Source: Rikenellaceae bacterium
GTDB lineage: Bacteria; Bacteroidota; Bacteroidia; Bacteroidales; Rikenellaceae
Assembly (NCBI GenBank): GCA_017415005.1
Contig: JAFQJK010000030.1
Coordinates: 1 to 36,575, forward strand
DNA length: 36,575 bases
Direction: 5' to 3'
Both the position numbers and the translations under genes were made by a program. Numbering within the stretch: the first letter of the stretch is position 1; each line of letters starts with the position of its first letter. A model generated the notes under the pieces. It saw nothing but the letters and a program-made list of their open reading frames with translations, ran no database searches and was not told where the DNA came from. This document shows, piece after piece, positions 15,072 to 21,977 of this stretch.

Positions 15072-15650
15072 ATGCAAAAAACGATACTGGTGCAAACGAT
15101 TATGACGGAAGATAAGATGGTGGCCCTCCGCAACGGGGACCATGAGGCTTTTCAGGAGCTGTTCTATGCATACAGCGAGTCTGTTCAGCGTTTTCTTCAT
15201 GTCCTTCTGGGCTCTGCAGAGGCAGCCGGCGATATTACGCAGGATGTTTTTGCAACGGTCTGGGAGAAACGGCATCTGATCGATCCCTGCCGGAGCATCA
15301 AAGCATACCTGTTCACGATCGCCAAGCACGCGGCCTTTCGCTACATCCGGACGCACCGTCAGTATTTCGACCTGACGGATGACCTCGAGACGGAGATGAA
15401 TGCTCCCGACGAGCCGACCGATGCGCTGCTGATCGCCCGGGAGACCGAGCTGTTGGTCGAGATCGCGGTGAGTCGCATGCCCAAGCTGCGCCGCGTGGTC
15501 TATAAGATGAGCCGCGAGGACCATCTCCGCAATGACGAGATCGCCCGGACGCTCGGCATCTCGAAAGAGTCGGTCGCCTCACACCTTTACAATGCGCTCA
15601 AGGATATCAAGGAAATGTTGGCCTTGTTTGTCCTGCTGTTTGTCGAGTAG
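15072..15650 (+). CDS. ECF RNA polymerase sigma factor
   Basis: A 192-residue extracytoplasmic-function sigma factor of the kind paired with FecR in Bacteroidetes. Region 2 spans about residues 17-90: ALRNGDHEAFQELFYAYSES, then AGDITQDVFATVWEKR and IKAYLFTIAKHAAFRYIR, the region 2.2-2.4 block. Region 4 spans about 130-185: LPKLRR-like RMPKLRRVVYKMSRED and LRNDEIARTLGISKESVASHLYNALK, a helix-turn-helix for the -35-type element. Starts at 15072 and 15102 are both possible; the second (MTEDKM) also gives a complete region 2. The FecR gene follows after 236 nt of AT-rich DNA, so the two may be separately promoted. Confidence 0.93.
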   Translation: MQKTILVQTIMTEDKMVALRNGDHEAFQELFYAYSESVQRFLHVLLGSAEAAGDITQDVFATVWEKRHLIDPCRSIKAYLFTIAKHAAFRYIRTHRQYFDLTDDLETEMNAPDEPTDALLIARETELLVEIAVSRMPKLRRVVYKMSREDHLRNDEIARTLGISKESVASHLYNALKDIKEMLALFVLLFVE

Positions 15651-15661
15651 CGTATTTTTTG

Positions 15662-15695
15662 CCCTTATTAAGTATACTAAGTATAATGATAAGGG
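15662..15695 (+). other. Inverted repeat after the sigma gene
   Basis: CCCTTAT (15662-15668) and ATAAGGG (15689-15695) are perfect reverse complements around a 20-nt loop that contains the palindrome AGTATACT (15671-15678). It lies 11 nt after the sigma stop. It could be a terminator-like element or an operator; no strong U-tract follows. Confidence 0.4.
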
Positions 15696-15743
15696 ACAAA
15701 TATTCATTTTGTTCTGTTTTCTAAATATTTGAAGTATAATGAT
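15679..15743 (+). repeat. 12-bp direct repeat between the sigma and fecR genes
   Basis: AAGTATAATGAT occurs at 15679-15690 and at 15732-15743, a period of 53 bp, close to five helical turns. It shares AGTATAA with the elements upstream of the sigma gene. It may be a paired regulator-binding site in front of the fecR operon. Confidence 0.6.
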
Positions 15744-15782
15744 TTAGCTTAAAAATATACAAAACATCCATTATTTTCTTTG

Positions 15783-15831
15783 ATTTCCGGACATTTCCGG
15801 ACTATTATAGGTAGACGTCGGCTCCGGAGCC
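15783..15831 (+). repeat. 10-bp tandem duplication and 12-bp palindrome before fecR
   Basis: ATTTCCGGAC occurs twice back to back (15783-15792 and 15793-15802). A perfect palindrome GGCTCCGGAGCC follows at 15820-15831. Both lie 55-105 nt before the fecR ATG, where a promoter or operator would be expected; no TAnnTTTG box is present there. Confidence 0.6.
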
Positions 15832-15886
15832 TGGCAACGGACAACGCAGTCCCGCAAGCGAACGTGATGTATGAAAAAACAACTCG

Positions 15887-16921
15887 ATGGCAGAATTGAA
15901 TAATAACGCGAAGGAGATTTTGGCCCAACTCTACGAGGGAGGCCTGCCGGAGCGGGTGCAGCAGGCTGTGCGGCAATGGTTCTTCGAGCCGTTGGGCCGT
16001 GACCGGAAAGATGCGGCGCTGCGCGATGTCTGGGATGATGTGGTCTATGAGAACCCGTTTCCGGGGGAGACGGTGCGCGACAGTTTCAGTCTGCTCTGCC
16101 GACGGCTTCATATCGTGGCCGGGGAGCAGCCGTTTTCCGCCGCTCTCCCGGGCCGGGGCCGCTCCATGTCGCTGCGGCGGATCGTGCGGGTTGCCGCAGC
16201 CGTGGCCCTGCTCGTGATGGCCGGTTACGGAGGCTATATGTGGTACGGCCAGGCGCAGACGACCGGGATCGTTGCGGCCATACCCCGACAAAAGGTGACG
16301 GCCACCGGCCGGGAGCCGTGGAATGTCGTGCTGCCGTGCGGTTCCGAGGTCCTGTTGCGTGAGAACAGCACCCTTTGGTTTTCCGAAGATCCTTCGGCCG
16401 GGCGCACGGTGACGCTCGAGGGTGAAGCCTGCTTCGAGGTAACGAAGGTCGAAGGGCGGCCTTTCCGGGTCGAGACCGACGGCCTCGGCCTGACGGTCCT
16501 CGGGACGACGTTCAACGTGGCCGACACGCCCGGGCAGCCGGTCGCCACCGTCAGCCTTTATACGGGCTGTGTCGAGGTCGCCGCAGGCGATGTGGTCCGC
16601 CGGCTGCATGCCGGCGAGGAGTTCACGTTCGACAAGACGACCGGGAGCTGGTCGGTGACTTCGATCGCAGCCGGACAGGCCCGTCCCGTCTGGCTGGGGG
16701 GGTCGCCGGGGATGATGGAGGTCACCTTCGGGGAGATACTTCGGCAGATCGGCGACAAGTACAACCTGAAAGTGATCAATAACCGCCGGGAACTCGAAGA
16801 TACCAGGTACTACTTCACGCTGATCGACAGTATCGGGCCCGAGGAGATGATGAACACCGTCCGCATGGCCAGCGAGGATTTTACGTTCCGGATCGAGGGC
16901 GACACGCTGATTGTTGAATAA
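15887..16921 (+). CDS. FecR-family transmembrane anti-sigma factor
   Basis: A 344-residue single-pass inner-membrane protein. The N-terminal cytoplasmic part (1-98) would bind the ECF sigma factor encoded just upstream. One membrane helix lies at about 99-119 (VRVAAAVALLVMAGYGGYMW). The periplasmic FecR domain (about 132-235) carries VLPCGSEVLLRENSTLW, LEGEACFEV and TVLGTTFNV. The C-terminal domain (about 275-342, FGEILRQIGDKYNLKV to DFTFRIEGDTLIVE) is DUF4974, an STN-like fold. In characterised systems the periplasmic part receives a signal from an outer-membrane receptor with an STN domain; here the nearest STN protein is the next gene, 15 nt away. Confidence 0.93.
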   Translation: MAELNNNAKEILAQLYEGGLPERVQQAVRQWFFEPLGRDRKDAALRDVWDDVVYENPFPGETVRDSFSLLCRRLHIVAGEQPFSAALPGRGRSMSLRRIVRVAAAVALLVMAGYGGYMWYGQAQTTGIVAAIPRQKVTATGREPWNVVLPCGSEVLLRENSTLWFSEDPSAGRTVTLEGEACFEVTKVEGRPFRVETDGLGLTVLGTTFNVADTPGQPVATVSLYTGCVEVAAGDVVRRLHAGEEFTFDKTTGSWSVTSIAAGQARPVWLGGSPGMMEVTFGEILRQIGDKYNLKVINNRRELEDTRYYFTLIDSIGPEEMMNTVRMASEDFTFRIEGDTLIVE

Positions 16922-16936
16922 TACCGACGCGAGATA

Positions 16937-18031
16937 ATGAACGCATACAAAATAGCCGTAAAGACCCTACTGACGCTGCTGGCCGTGCTGCTATGCTCCG
17001 CGGCGCTTCGCGCGCAGAGTCTCGACCAGGGCGTGTCGCTTCCTGCCCGGGAGATGACCGTGCGCGAGGCGATCGGCGAGGTGCAGCGGCAGACTCGCTT
17101 CGTATTCGTCGTGAGCCTCTCGGCCACCGACGTGCAGCGGAGGGTCGTATTTCCCGAAAGCGTCCGTACCGTCAAGGGTGTTCTCGACGAGGTCGTACGG
17201 GGTACGAAGCACAAGTATGTCACCAGCGGGCGGCAGATCATTCTGATGAAAGAGGAGAAGTCCCCGGTCATTGCCGTCGCCAGGGCGACTTCCCGGTCCG
17301 GGGAGCCGATCAACGACAGCTTCGAGGCCGATGTGACCTCTTATACCGGGCGGCACGAACCGACCTGGACGCCGCAGCCCGGCGAGCCCGTCCTGCGCTA
17401 TGACACGGTGATGGCCGAGCTCCCGCACGATGGCCGTTTCCGCTATGCCGGCCGCGAGTTTCAGCCTCGCCGGACGGGGCCTGCATCCGCTCCGGCCCGT
17501 TCCGCCGGACGGCTCCCGCTGCTGGCCCTCAAGGTCAACCTGCTGTACGGCGCCGTGGCGCTCGCCCCCAACCTCTCGCTCGAGGTGGGCCTCGGACGGC
17601 GGACCTCGCTCGAGCTGATGGGCGGCTGGAACGGCTGGCACCGCAAGGGGACGGCCGGGAGCAACCAGAAGCTTGCGCACATCGTCGCCAAGCCCGAGTT
17701 CCGCTACTGGTTCTGCGAGCGCTTCAACGGCCATTACCTCGGGGTGCACGCCTTCTTCTGGCGCTACAATATCGGCGGACACGACATTCCGCTGCTTTTC
17801 GAGCGGGAATACCGGTACGACGGGCGTGCCGTGGGCGCTGGGGTCTCGTACGGTTACCACTGGGCGTGGAACAGGCGCTGGGGCATGGAGTTCAATGTGG
17901 GAGTGGGCTATGCGCTGATGAAATACGACAAGTACGACTGCCAACGTTGCCAGGCGACGCAGGGGACCTACCGGAAGCACTATTTCGGGCCGACGAGCGC
18001 GGGTGTCAAGTTGGTTTTCATGATCAGGTAA
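16937..18031 (+). CDS. STN domain fused to a DUF3575 outer-membrane protein
   Basis: A 364-residue exported protein. A signal peptide (VKTLLTLLAVLLCSAALRAQS) is followed by an STN-like domain (about residues 32-105: LPAREMTVREAIGEVQRQTR to KYVTSGRQIILM), a variable linker, then a DUF3575 domain (about 190-364) beginning LPLLALKVNLLYGAVALAPN and rich in alternating aromatic strands, as in small outer-membrane barrels. The last residues, GVKLVFMIR, fit a final beta strand. No TonB-dependent plug or barrel is present. Adjacency to fecR suggests that the STN domain talks to FecR; that is inference. DUF3575 proteins are frequent beside fimbrial genes in Bacteroidales. The next gene follows after 13 nt. 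Confidence 0.85.
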   Translation: MNAYKIAVKTLLTLLAVLLCSAALRAQSLDQGVSLPAREMTVREAIGEVQRQTRFVFVVSLSATDVQRRVVFPESVRTVKGVLDEVVRGTKHKYVTSGRQIILMKEEKSPVIAVARATSRSGEPINDSFEADVTSYTGRHEPTWTPQPGEPVLRYDTVMAELPHDGRFRYAGREFQPRRTGPASAPARSAGRLPLLALKVNLLYGAVALAPNLSLEVGLGRRTSLELMGGWNGWHRKGTAGSNQKLAHIVAKPEFRYWFCERFNGHYLGVHAFFWRYNIGGHDIPLLFEREYRYDGRAVGAGVSYGYHWAWNRRWGMEFNVGVGYALMKYDKYDCQRCQATQGTYRKHYFGPTSAGVKLVFMIR

Positions 18032-18044
18032 ACGATTCGAACGG

Positions 18045-19229
18045 ATGAACAGAACAATTGCAATAGGGATCGCCATGGTGTGTGTCTTCGGGCTTTTATC
18101 GGCCCGGGGCGGCGACCGCCGCGCGATCGGGATCGACAGTGTCCGGATGGTCCGCACAGACAGTGCGGTGTCCGTTTCGTTCGTCCTCCGTACGGGCGAC
18201 AGGGTGGTACGGAACGCTTACAGCCTTACGGTGACACCCGTGGTGAGCGATGGCGCGAGCCGCGTCGAGCTGCCGGCGGTCATGGTCCGGGGCCGGCGAG
18301 CGGCCATCGCCGCGAGCCGCGGCGAGCCGGGCGACATGAGCGGGGTGGGGTACGTGATCCGCCGGGGCGATTCGGTGAGTTATACGGCCCGCGTGCCTTT
18401 CGAGCGCTGGATGGTCGGCGCGCAGCTCGCCCTCGAGGGTGCCGAGGCGGGATGTTGCTCGGTGTCCGACGTGGAGCTCGGCCTGGTGACGGCAGGCGTG
18501 CTGTGGTACGAGCCGCAGTTCGGGGTTACGCTGGTCGAGGCCTGGGACACGCCCGAGCCGACACGTACCACGGGCGATATGCTGGCCACGCAGTTCCCCT
18601 TTGTCCGCCCCGATTCCGAACTCGACGGCTCGCCCTTCGAGGCCATGCCTCCCGGGACCGCGCTGACAGCCGGCGATCAGAAAGCGGCCGGGCAGTTCGT
18701 CGACCGTAACCGCGACGGGTCGGTGACGGTCTATTTCCGGCAGGGCCGGCGTACGATCGACCGCGACTATATGGGCAACAACCTGTCGCTGGTCGAGGTG
18801 GTCGCCGTGGCCCGGGCGATCGAGCGGTCGTGTGACAGCCGGCTGACCCGCGTGGTGATCGGTGGCTTCGCCTCGCCCGAGGGTACGGGCGACCTTAACG
18901 ACCGGCTCGGCGCTGCGCGTGCCGCGGCGCTCCGCGACTTCCTCACGGCCCATACGTCGGTCCCTGCCTCGGCCATCTATCTCTACAACGGGGCGGTCGA
19001 CTGGACGGGGCTCCGCGAGCTGGTGGCCGGGAGCCGGATGCCTGCCCGCGACCGCGTGCTCGCGGTCATCGACGGTATGCCGGTGTGGGACACGCAGCGG
19101 AACAGGGGGCGGCTCGGCGAGCTGATGCGGCTCGACCGCGGCGATCCTTACCGCTACATGATGCGCGAGTTCTTCCCCTTCCTGCGCCAGGCGGCGTTCA
19201 TCAGGATTTACTACGAGAATATCCGATAG
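18045..19229 (+). CDS. DUF3868-type exported protein with C-terminal OmpA-like domain
   Basis: A 394-residue exported protein with signal peptide MNRTIAIGIAMVCVFGLLSA. The N-terminal half (about 25-190) is beta-rich and matches the layout of DUF3868 proteins of Bacteroidales fimbrial loci. The C-terminal part (about 215-394) resembles an OmpA domain: VTVYFRQGRRTIDRDY, then VVIGGFASPEGTGDLNDRLGAARAAAL, where ASPEG stands in for the classical TDSxG and the Asn and Arg of the peptidoglycan-binding loop are kept. It may link the pilus base to peptidoglycan. No lipobox Cys is seen. It is cotranscribed with the STN-DUF3575 gene; 187 nt separate it from the fimbrillin gene. Confidence 0.8.
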   Translation: MNRTIAIGIAMVCVFGLLSARGGDRRAIGIDSVRMVRTDSAVSVSFVLRTGDRVVRNAYSLTVTPVVSDGASRVELPAVMVRGRRAAIAASRGEPGDMSGVGYVIRRGDSVSYTARVPFERWMVGAQLALEGAEAGCCSVSDVELGLVTAGVLWYEPQFGVTLVEAWDTPEPTRTTGDMLATQFPFVRPDSELDGSPFEAMPPGTALTAGDQKAAGQFVDRNRDGSVTVYFRQGRRTIDRDYMGNNLSLVEVVAVARAIERSCDSRLTRVVIGGFASPEGTGDLNDRLGAARAAALRDFLTAHTSVPASAIYLYNGAVDWTGLRELVAGSRMPARDRVLAVIDGMPVWDTQRNRGRLGELMRLDRGDPYRYMMREFFPFLRQAAFIRIYYENIR

Positions 19230-19331
19230 ACCATGAGAACCGAGAGTCGAACAAGCATAATCCGAAGGCCTATGAAGACCATGACCTGACCATCCATGCT
19301 GCCGGTGCCCGCTCGCCCGCAGCTGTCCAAC

Positions 19332-19346
19332 GCCGGCTGAGCCGGC
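19332..19346 (+). other. Hairpin in the leader of the major fimbrillin gene
   Basis: GCCGGC-TGA-GCCGGC forms a perfect 6-bp stem 70 nt before the fimbrillin ATG. From 19347 to the ATG the RNA becomes A-rich (CAAAACCACATAACC and onward) and unstructured, with no Shine-Dalgarno, typical of a well-translated Bacteroidetes leader. A possible 18-codon ORF lies further up (19233-19289). Confidence 0.45.
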
Positions 19347-19416
19347 AGAGCGGAACGGCAAAACCACATAACCGAGAGAACCAACAGAAACCAATTTCAA
19401 TTTAAACCGAATCGCT

Positions 19417-20778
19417 ATGAAACTTTACAAATTTTTTGCGGCAGCTTTTGCAATTGCACTGATCGCGTCGGCGTGCTCCAAGGAGGACGGCGGCCCGGCT
19501 CCGGGCGGGGGTGGCACCCCGACCCATGCGCGCATCGTGCTGAAGTTCAACCTGGCCAACTATCCCACGACCTACGCGATGGACGAGGTTGACGGGTCGG
19601 AGCACCAGAACCGTGTGAACATCAAGGAGGCGAGCGTGTTCCTGTTCAATGGCAACAACACGCTGGCCGAGGCCAGGCATTTCAGCGCGCTGACCAACCT
19701 GGTCGGCGGCAGCGGCGAGCTTTTCGACGGCAGCGACGTGACGACCAACGTGACCCGTGTGGTGATCGTGGGCAATGCGGGCGACGTAACGACCGGCGTG
19801 ACGAGCGTGGCTACGCTCAACGACAAGATCAAGTCGCTGGCCGACATCGCCACCGATTACGGTGCGAGCGCCACCGGCAAGATCTGGGTCTACGGCTCGG
19901 CCTCGATCCCCTCGACGGCCTGGGTGACTCCCAGCCAGGAGGGTGATCCGATGACCGCCGAGGTGACCGTATCGGAGGTCAATCCGGTGCTGGCCCGTAT
20001 CGACCTGAGCATCGACCCGACCTCGGCCTTCGGCTGGAAGGGCGGTCTCACGGAGGCCGGCGGCGACCAGATCGACGATGCCTGGATCTCGACCACGACG
20101 AAATCGTATGTGATCCTTGAGGGGGCGGCCGTGCTTTACAGCGCGTCGTACACACACTATATCCCGACTTTCACGCCGACCTACGCGCAGATCGCAGCCG
20201 TAGCTTCTGCTCCGACCACCAAGGCGCTTTATTCGGGGCTCGTGCCGTCGGCGTCGGTGTTCGACAACTGGGAGGGTACCCCGCATGCCGATGCCGACCA
20301 GTTCGGTGCGGCCGGTGCCGAGACAATCCTTGCCGCTACCTGGGAGGGTGACTGGGAGAAGGGCGGCAGCCAGGTCGACAACGTGGTGGCCAACAGGTTC
20401 ACCCGCTCGTTCTATGCGCTGCCTCCGCACTCGGCTTACGACGGTTCGACCGCTGCCGGTCCCAAGGCCAACACGATCATCACGGTATGGGCGACCCGCT
20501 ATGTCTACAAGGAGGGTACGTTCGTCGGCACCGAGACGCTGTTCTGGCCGGTACACTTCAGCAGCCGTGACCGATACGAGGTTGACGGACAGCAGGGCAA
20601 TGGCATACCTCTCGACAACGGCATGCGCTACGAGGTGAACGTCAAGCTCACCAAGGACCTCGCCGATCCCGACGATCACAAGACCGAGAACCCCGAGATC
20701 CCCGAGCCTGCCAATGTGACCGTCAAGGTCGAGCAGGCCAAGTGGAAGGGTGTCGTTGTGATCGACAAGGAGTTCTAA
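19417..20778 (+). CDS. mfa1: Mfa1-type major fimbrillin (type V pilin)
   Basis: A 453-residue lipoprotein-type pilin subunit. The signal peptide ends in lipobox SAC with Cys20, followed by an acidic/Gly-rich linker (KEDGGPAPGGGG). The first strand of the N-terminal fimbrillin domain is ARIVLKFNLANYP. Then come VNIKEASVFLFNGNN and VTRVVIVGNAG, the Mfa1/FimA-family core, and the second transthyretin-like domain with VNPVLARIDLSID. The C terminus, VKVEQAKWKGVVVIDKEF, is the conserved final strand. In type V pili the lipid-anchored prepilin is cut by an Arg-specific protease and polymerises by strand exchange; that step is family knowledge. Cys20 is the only cysteine. Its place after DUF3575/DUF3868 genes and before an Mfa2-like anchor supports the call. 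Confidence 0.9.
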   Translation: MKLYKFFAAAFAIALIASACSKEDGGPAPGGGGTPTHARIVLKFNLANYPTTYAMDEVDGSEHQNRVNIKEASVFLFNGNNTLAEARHFSALTNLVGGSGELFDGSDVTTNVTRVVIVGNAGDVTTGVTSVATLNDKIKSLADIATDYGASATGKIWVYGSASIPSTAWVTPSQEGDPMTAEVTVSEVNPVLARIDLSIDPTSAFGWKGGLTEAGGDQIDDAWISTTTKSYVILEGAAVLYSASYTHYIPTFTPTYAQIAAVASAPTTKALYSGLVPSASVFDNWEGTPHADADQFGAAGAETILAATWEGDWEKGGSQVDNVVANRFTRSFYALPPHSAYDGSTAAGPKANTIITVWATRYVYKEGTFVGTETLFWPVHFSSRDRYEVDGQQGNGIPLDNGMRYEVNVKLTKDLADPDDHKTENPEIPEPANVTVKVEQAKWKGVVVIDKEF

Positions 20779-20805
20779 ACCGACATGCTGATGACGCCGA
20801 CAGGT

Positions 20806-20930
20806 CGGGAAGCCGCGCGCTTCCCGGCCGGTTCGGACCCTGACCGGCAGATTCCATCGCCAACGACCGCCGGTATTCCATCCGGGCGGGCCTGACCGCC
20901 TGCCCGGGTACTATGGCAGCACGCGCTGCC
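20806..20930 (+). other. Three tandem hairpins between the fimbrillin and anchor genes
   Basis: CGGGAAG/CTTCCCG (20806-20826), a 10-bp stem closed by CCGGGC/GCCCGG (20882-20907, one G-U), and GGCAGC/GCTGCC (20915-20930) follow one another in the 186-nt gap. None has a U-tract, so they are not classical terminators. They could protect the 3' end of the abundant fimbrillin mRNA or reduce read-through into the anchor gene. Confidence 0.5.
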
Positions 20931-20964
20931 GCCCGATGCCCCGCACGCAGCGAGACGCTCGGAA

Positions 20965-21948
20965 ATGACAAAACGGACCGGAATGAAAAAACGATACCAG
21001 ACAAGGCGCAGGTTGCTGCTGGCGGTGTGTCTGCCTTTGTGGGCGGTTGCGCTCTCGGGTTGCGTCAATGAGGACTGGACCGACTGTAACCTCCCGACGA
21101 TCCGCATCACGGCGCCGCTCTTCGCGGGGCACGACCCGATCGCACCTGCCGATGTGCGGCAGGTGACGGCCTATGTGTTCGACGATGCCGGTAAGGCGCT
21201 GCTCGAGGTGATCCCCTCGCGGCTCGGCGCCGTGCATACGCTCAACCATCCGGGGCGCGGGCGCCTTTATGTCATGGCTGTCGCCAACTGCCTCGACCGG
21301 GTCAGCGTGACGGATATGAAGCCCGGCCACCGCCTGTCGGCAGCTTCGGTCGACCTGCAGCCGCTCGCTTCCGACGGTGCTTTCTACGACACTTCCGACG
21401 ACCTGATGTGGGGCGAGGCGGTGGTCGCCAACCATACGGCCGGGGCGGCCGAGCATGTCGACCTTCCGATCCGCCGCGTGGTGGCCGGTATCTTTATCCG
21501 GGTCCGCGGGCTCGCCAACAAGACCTCGGCCAGCCTCGACGACGTCTATGTCGCGATGGGCACGCAGTATAATACGTTCAGCTTCCGCGGCGAGCCGGGA
21601 TGGACCGGCATGAAGGCGGCGGGCGACGTGATGCACAGGCCCGTCTCGGGTCGCAACCCGGCCGATCGTAGCGTGATCGAGGCGCCCGACCCGGCCGGTG
21701 CCGAGCCTTCGTTCAGCGTTCTCTCGACCGATGCGGGCCGCGAGGTGTCGATCTCGGTCGGCGACCCGTCGGGGACGATCGCCACGGTGACGCACCAGGC
21801 CGACGACAATGGCGTGATGCACCCGCTTATGGCGAAGAACGGGATGCTCAATATTTTCGAGCTGACTTTCGCGGCCGACGGCAGTGTCGGCGTGAAGGTC
21901 GAGCAGGCCCGGTGGGGCGAGCGCCCTCCGATTGACAAAGAGTTCTGA
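20965..21948 (+). CDS. mfa2: Mfa2/FimB-type fimbrial anchor lipoprotein
   Basis: A 327-residue lipoprotein of the FimB/Mfa2 family, which anchors type V pili in the outer membrane and limits their length. The lipobox is ALSGC (Cys33), followed directly by VNEDWTDC, the family's typical start of the mature protein. Strand PTIRITAPLF and the turn VTAYVFDDAGKALLEV match the first fimbrial domain; LPIRRVVAGIFIRVRGL begins the second. The C terminus, VKVEQARWGERPPIDKEF, closely mirrors that of the fimbrillin just upstream (12 of 18 residues identical). An alternative start at 20983 would shorten the N terminus by six residues. The next gene follows after 29 nt. Confidence 0.87.
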   Translation: MTKRTGMKKRYQTRRRLLLAVCLPLWAVALSGCVNEDWTDCNLPTIRITAPLFAGHDPIAPADVRQVTAYVFDDAGKALLEVIPSRLGAVHTLNHPGRGRLYVMAVANCLDRVSVTDMKPGHRLSAASVDLQPLASDGAFYDTSDDLMWGEAVVANHTAGAAEHVDLPIRRVVAGIFIRVRGLANKTSASLDDVYVAMGTQYNTFSFRGEPGWTGMKAAGDVMHRPVSGRNPADRSVIEAPDPAGAEPSFSVLSTDAGREVSISVGDPSGTIATVTHQADDNGVMHPLMAKNGMLNIFELTFAADGSVGVKVEQARWGERPPIDKEF

Positions 21949-21977
21949 CCAAGGGTCCGTAAAACAGTGCACCTGAT

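Noticed and set aside
16937..21948. A SusCD-type polysaccharide utilisation locus
   Set aside because: Sigma/FecR plus an STN domain suggested it, but there is no TonB plug/barrel, no SusD-like lipoprotein and no carbohydrate-active enzyme; fimbrial genes are present instead.
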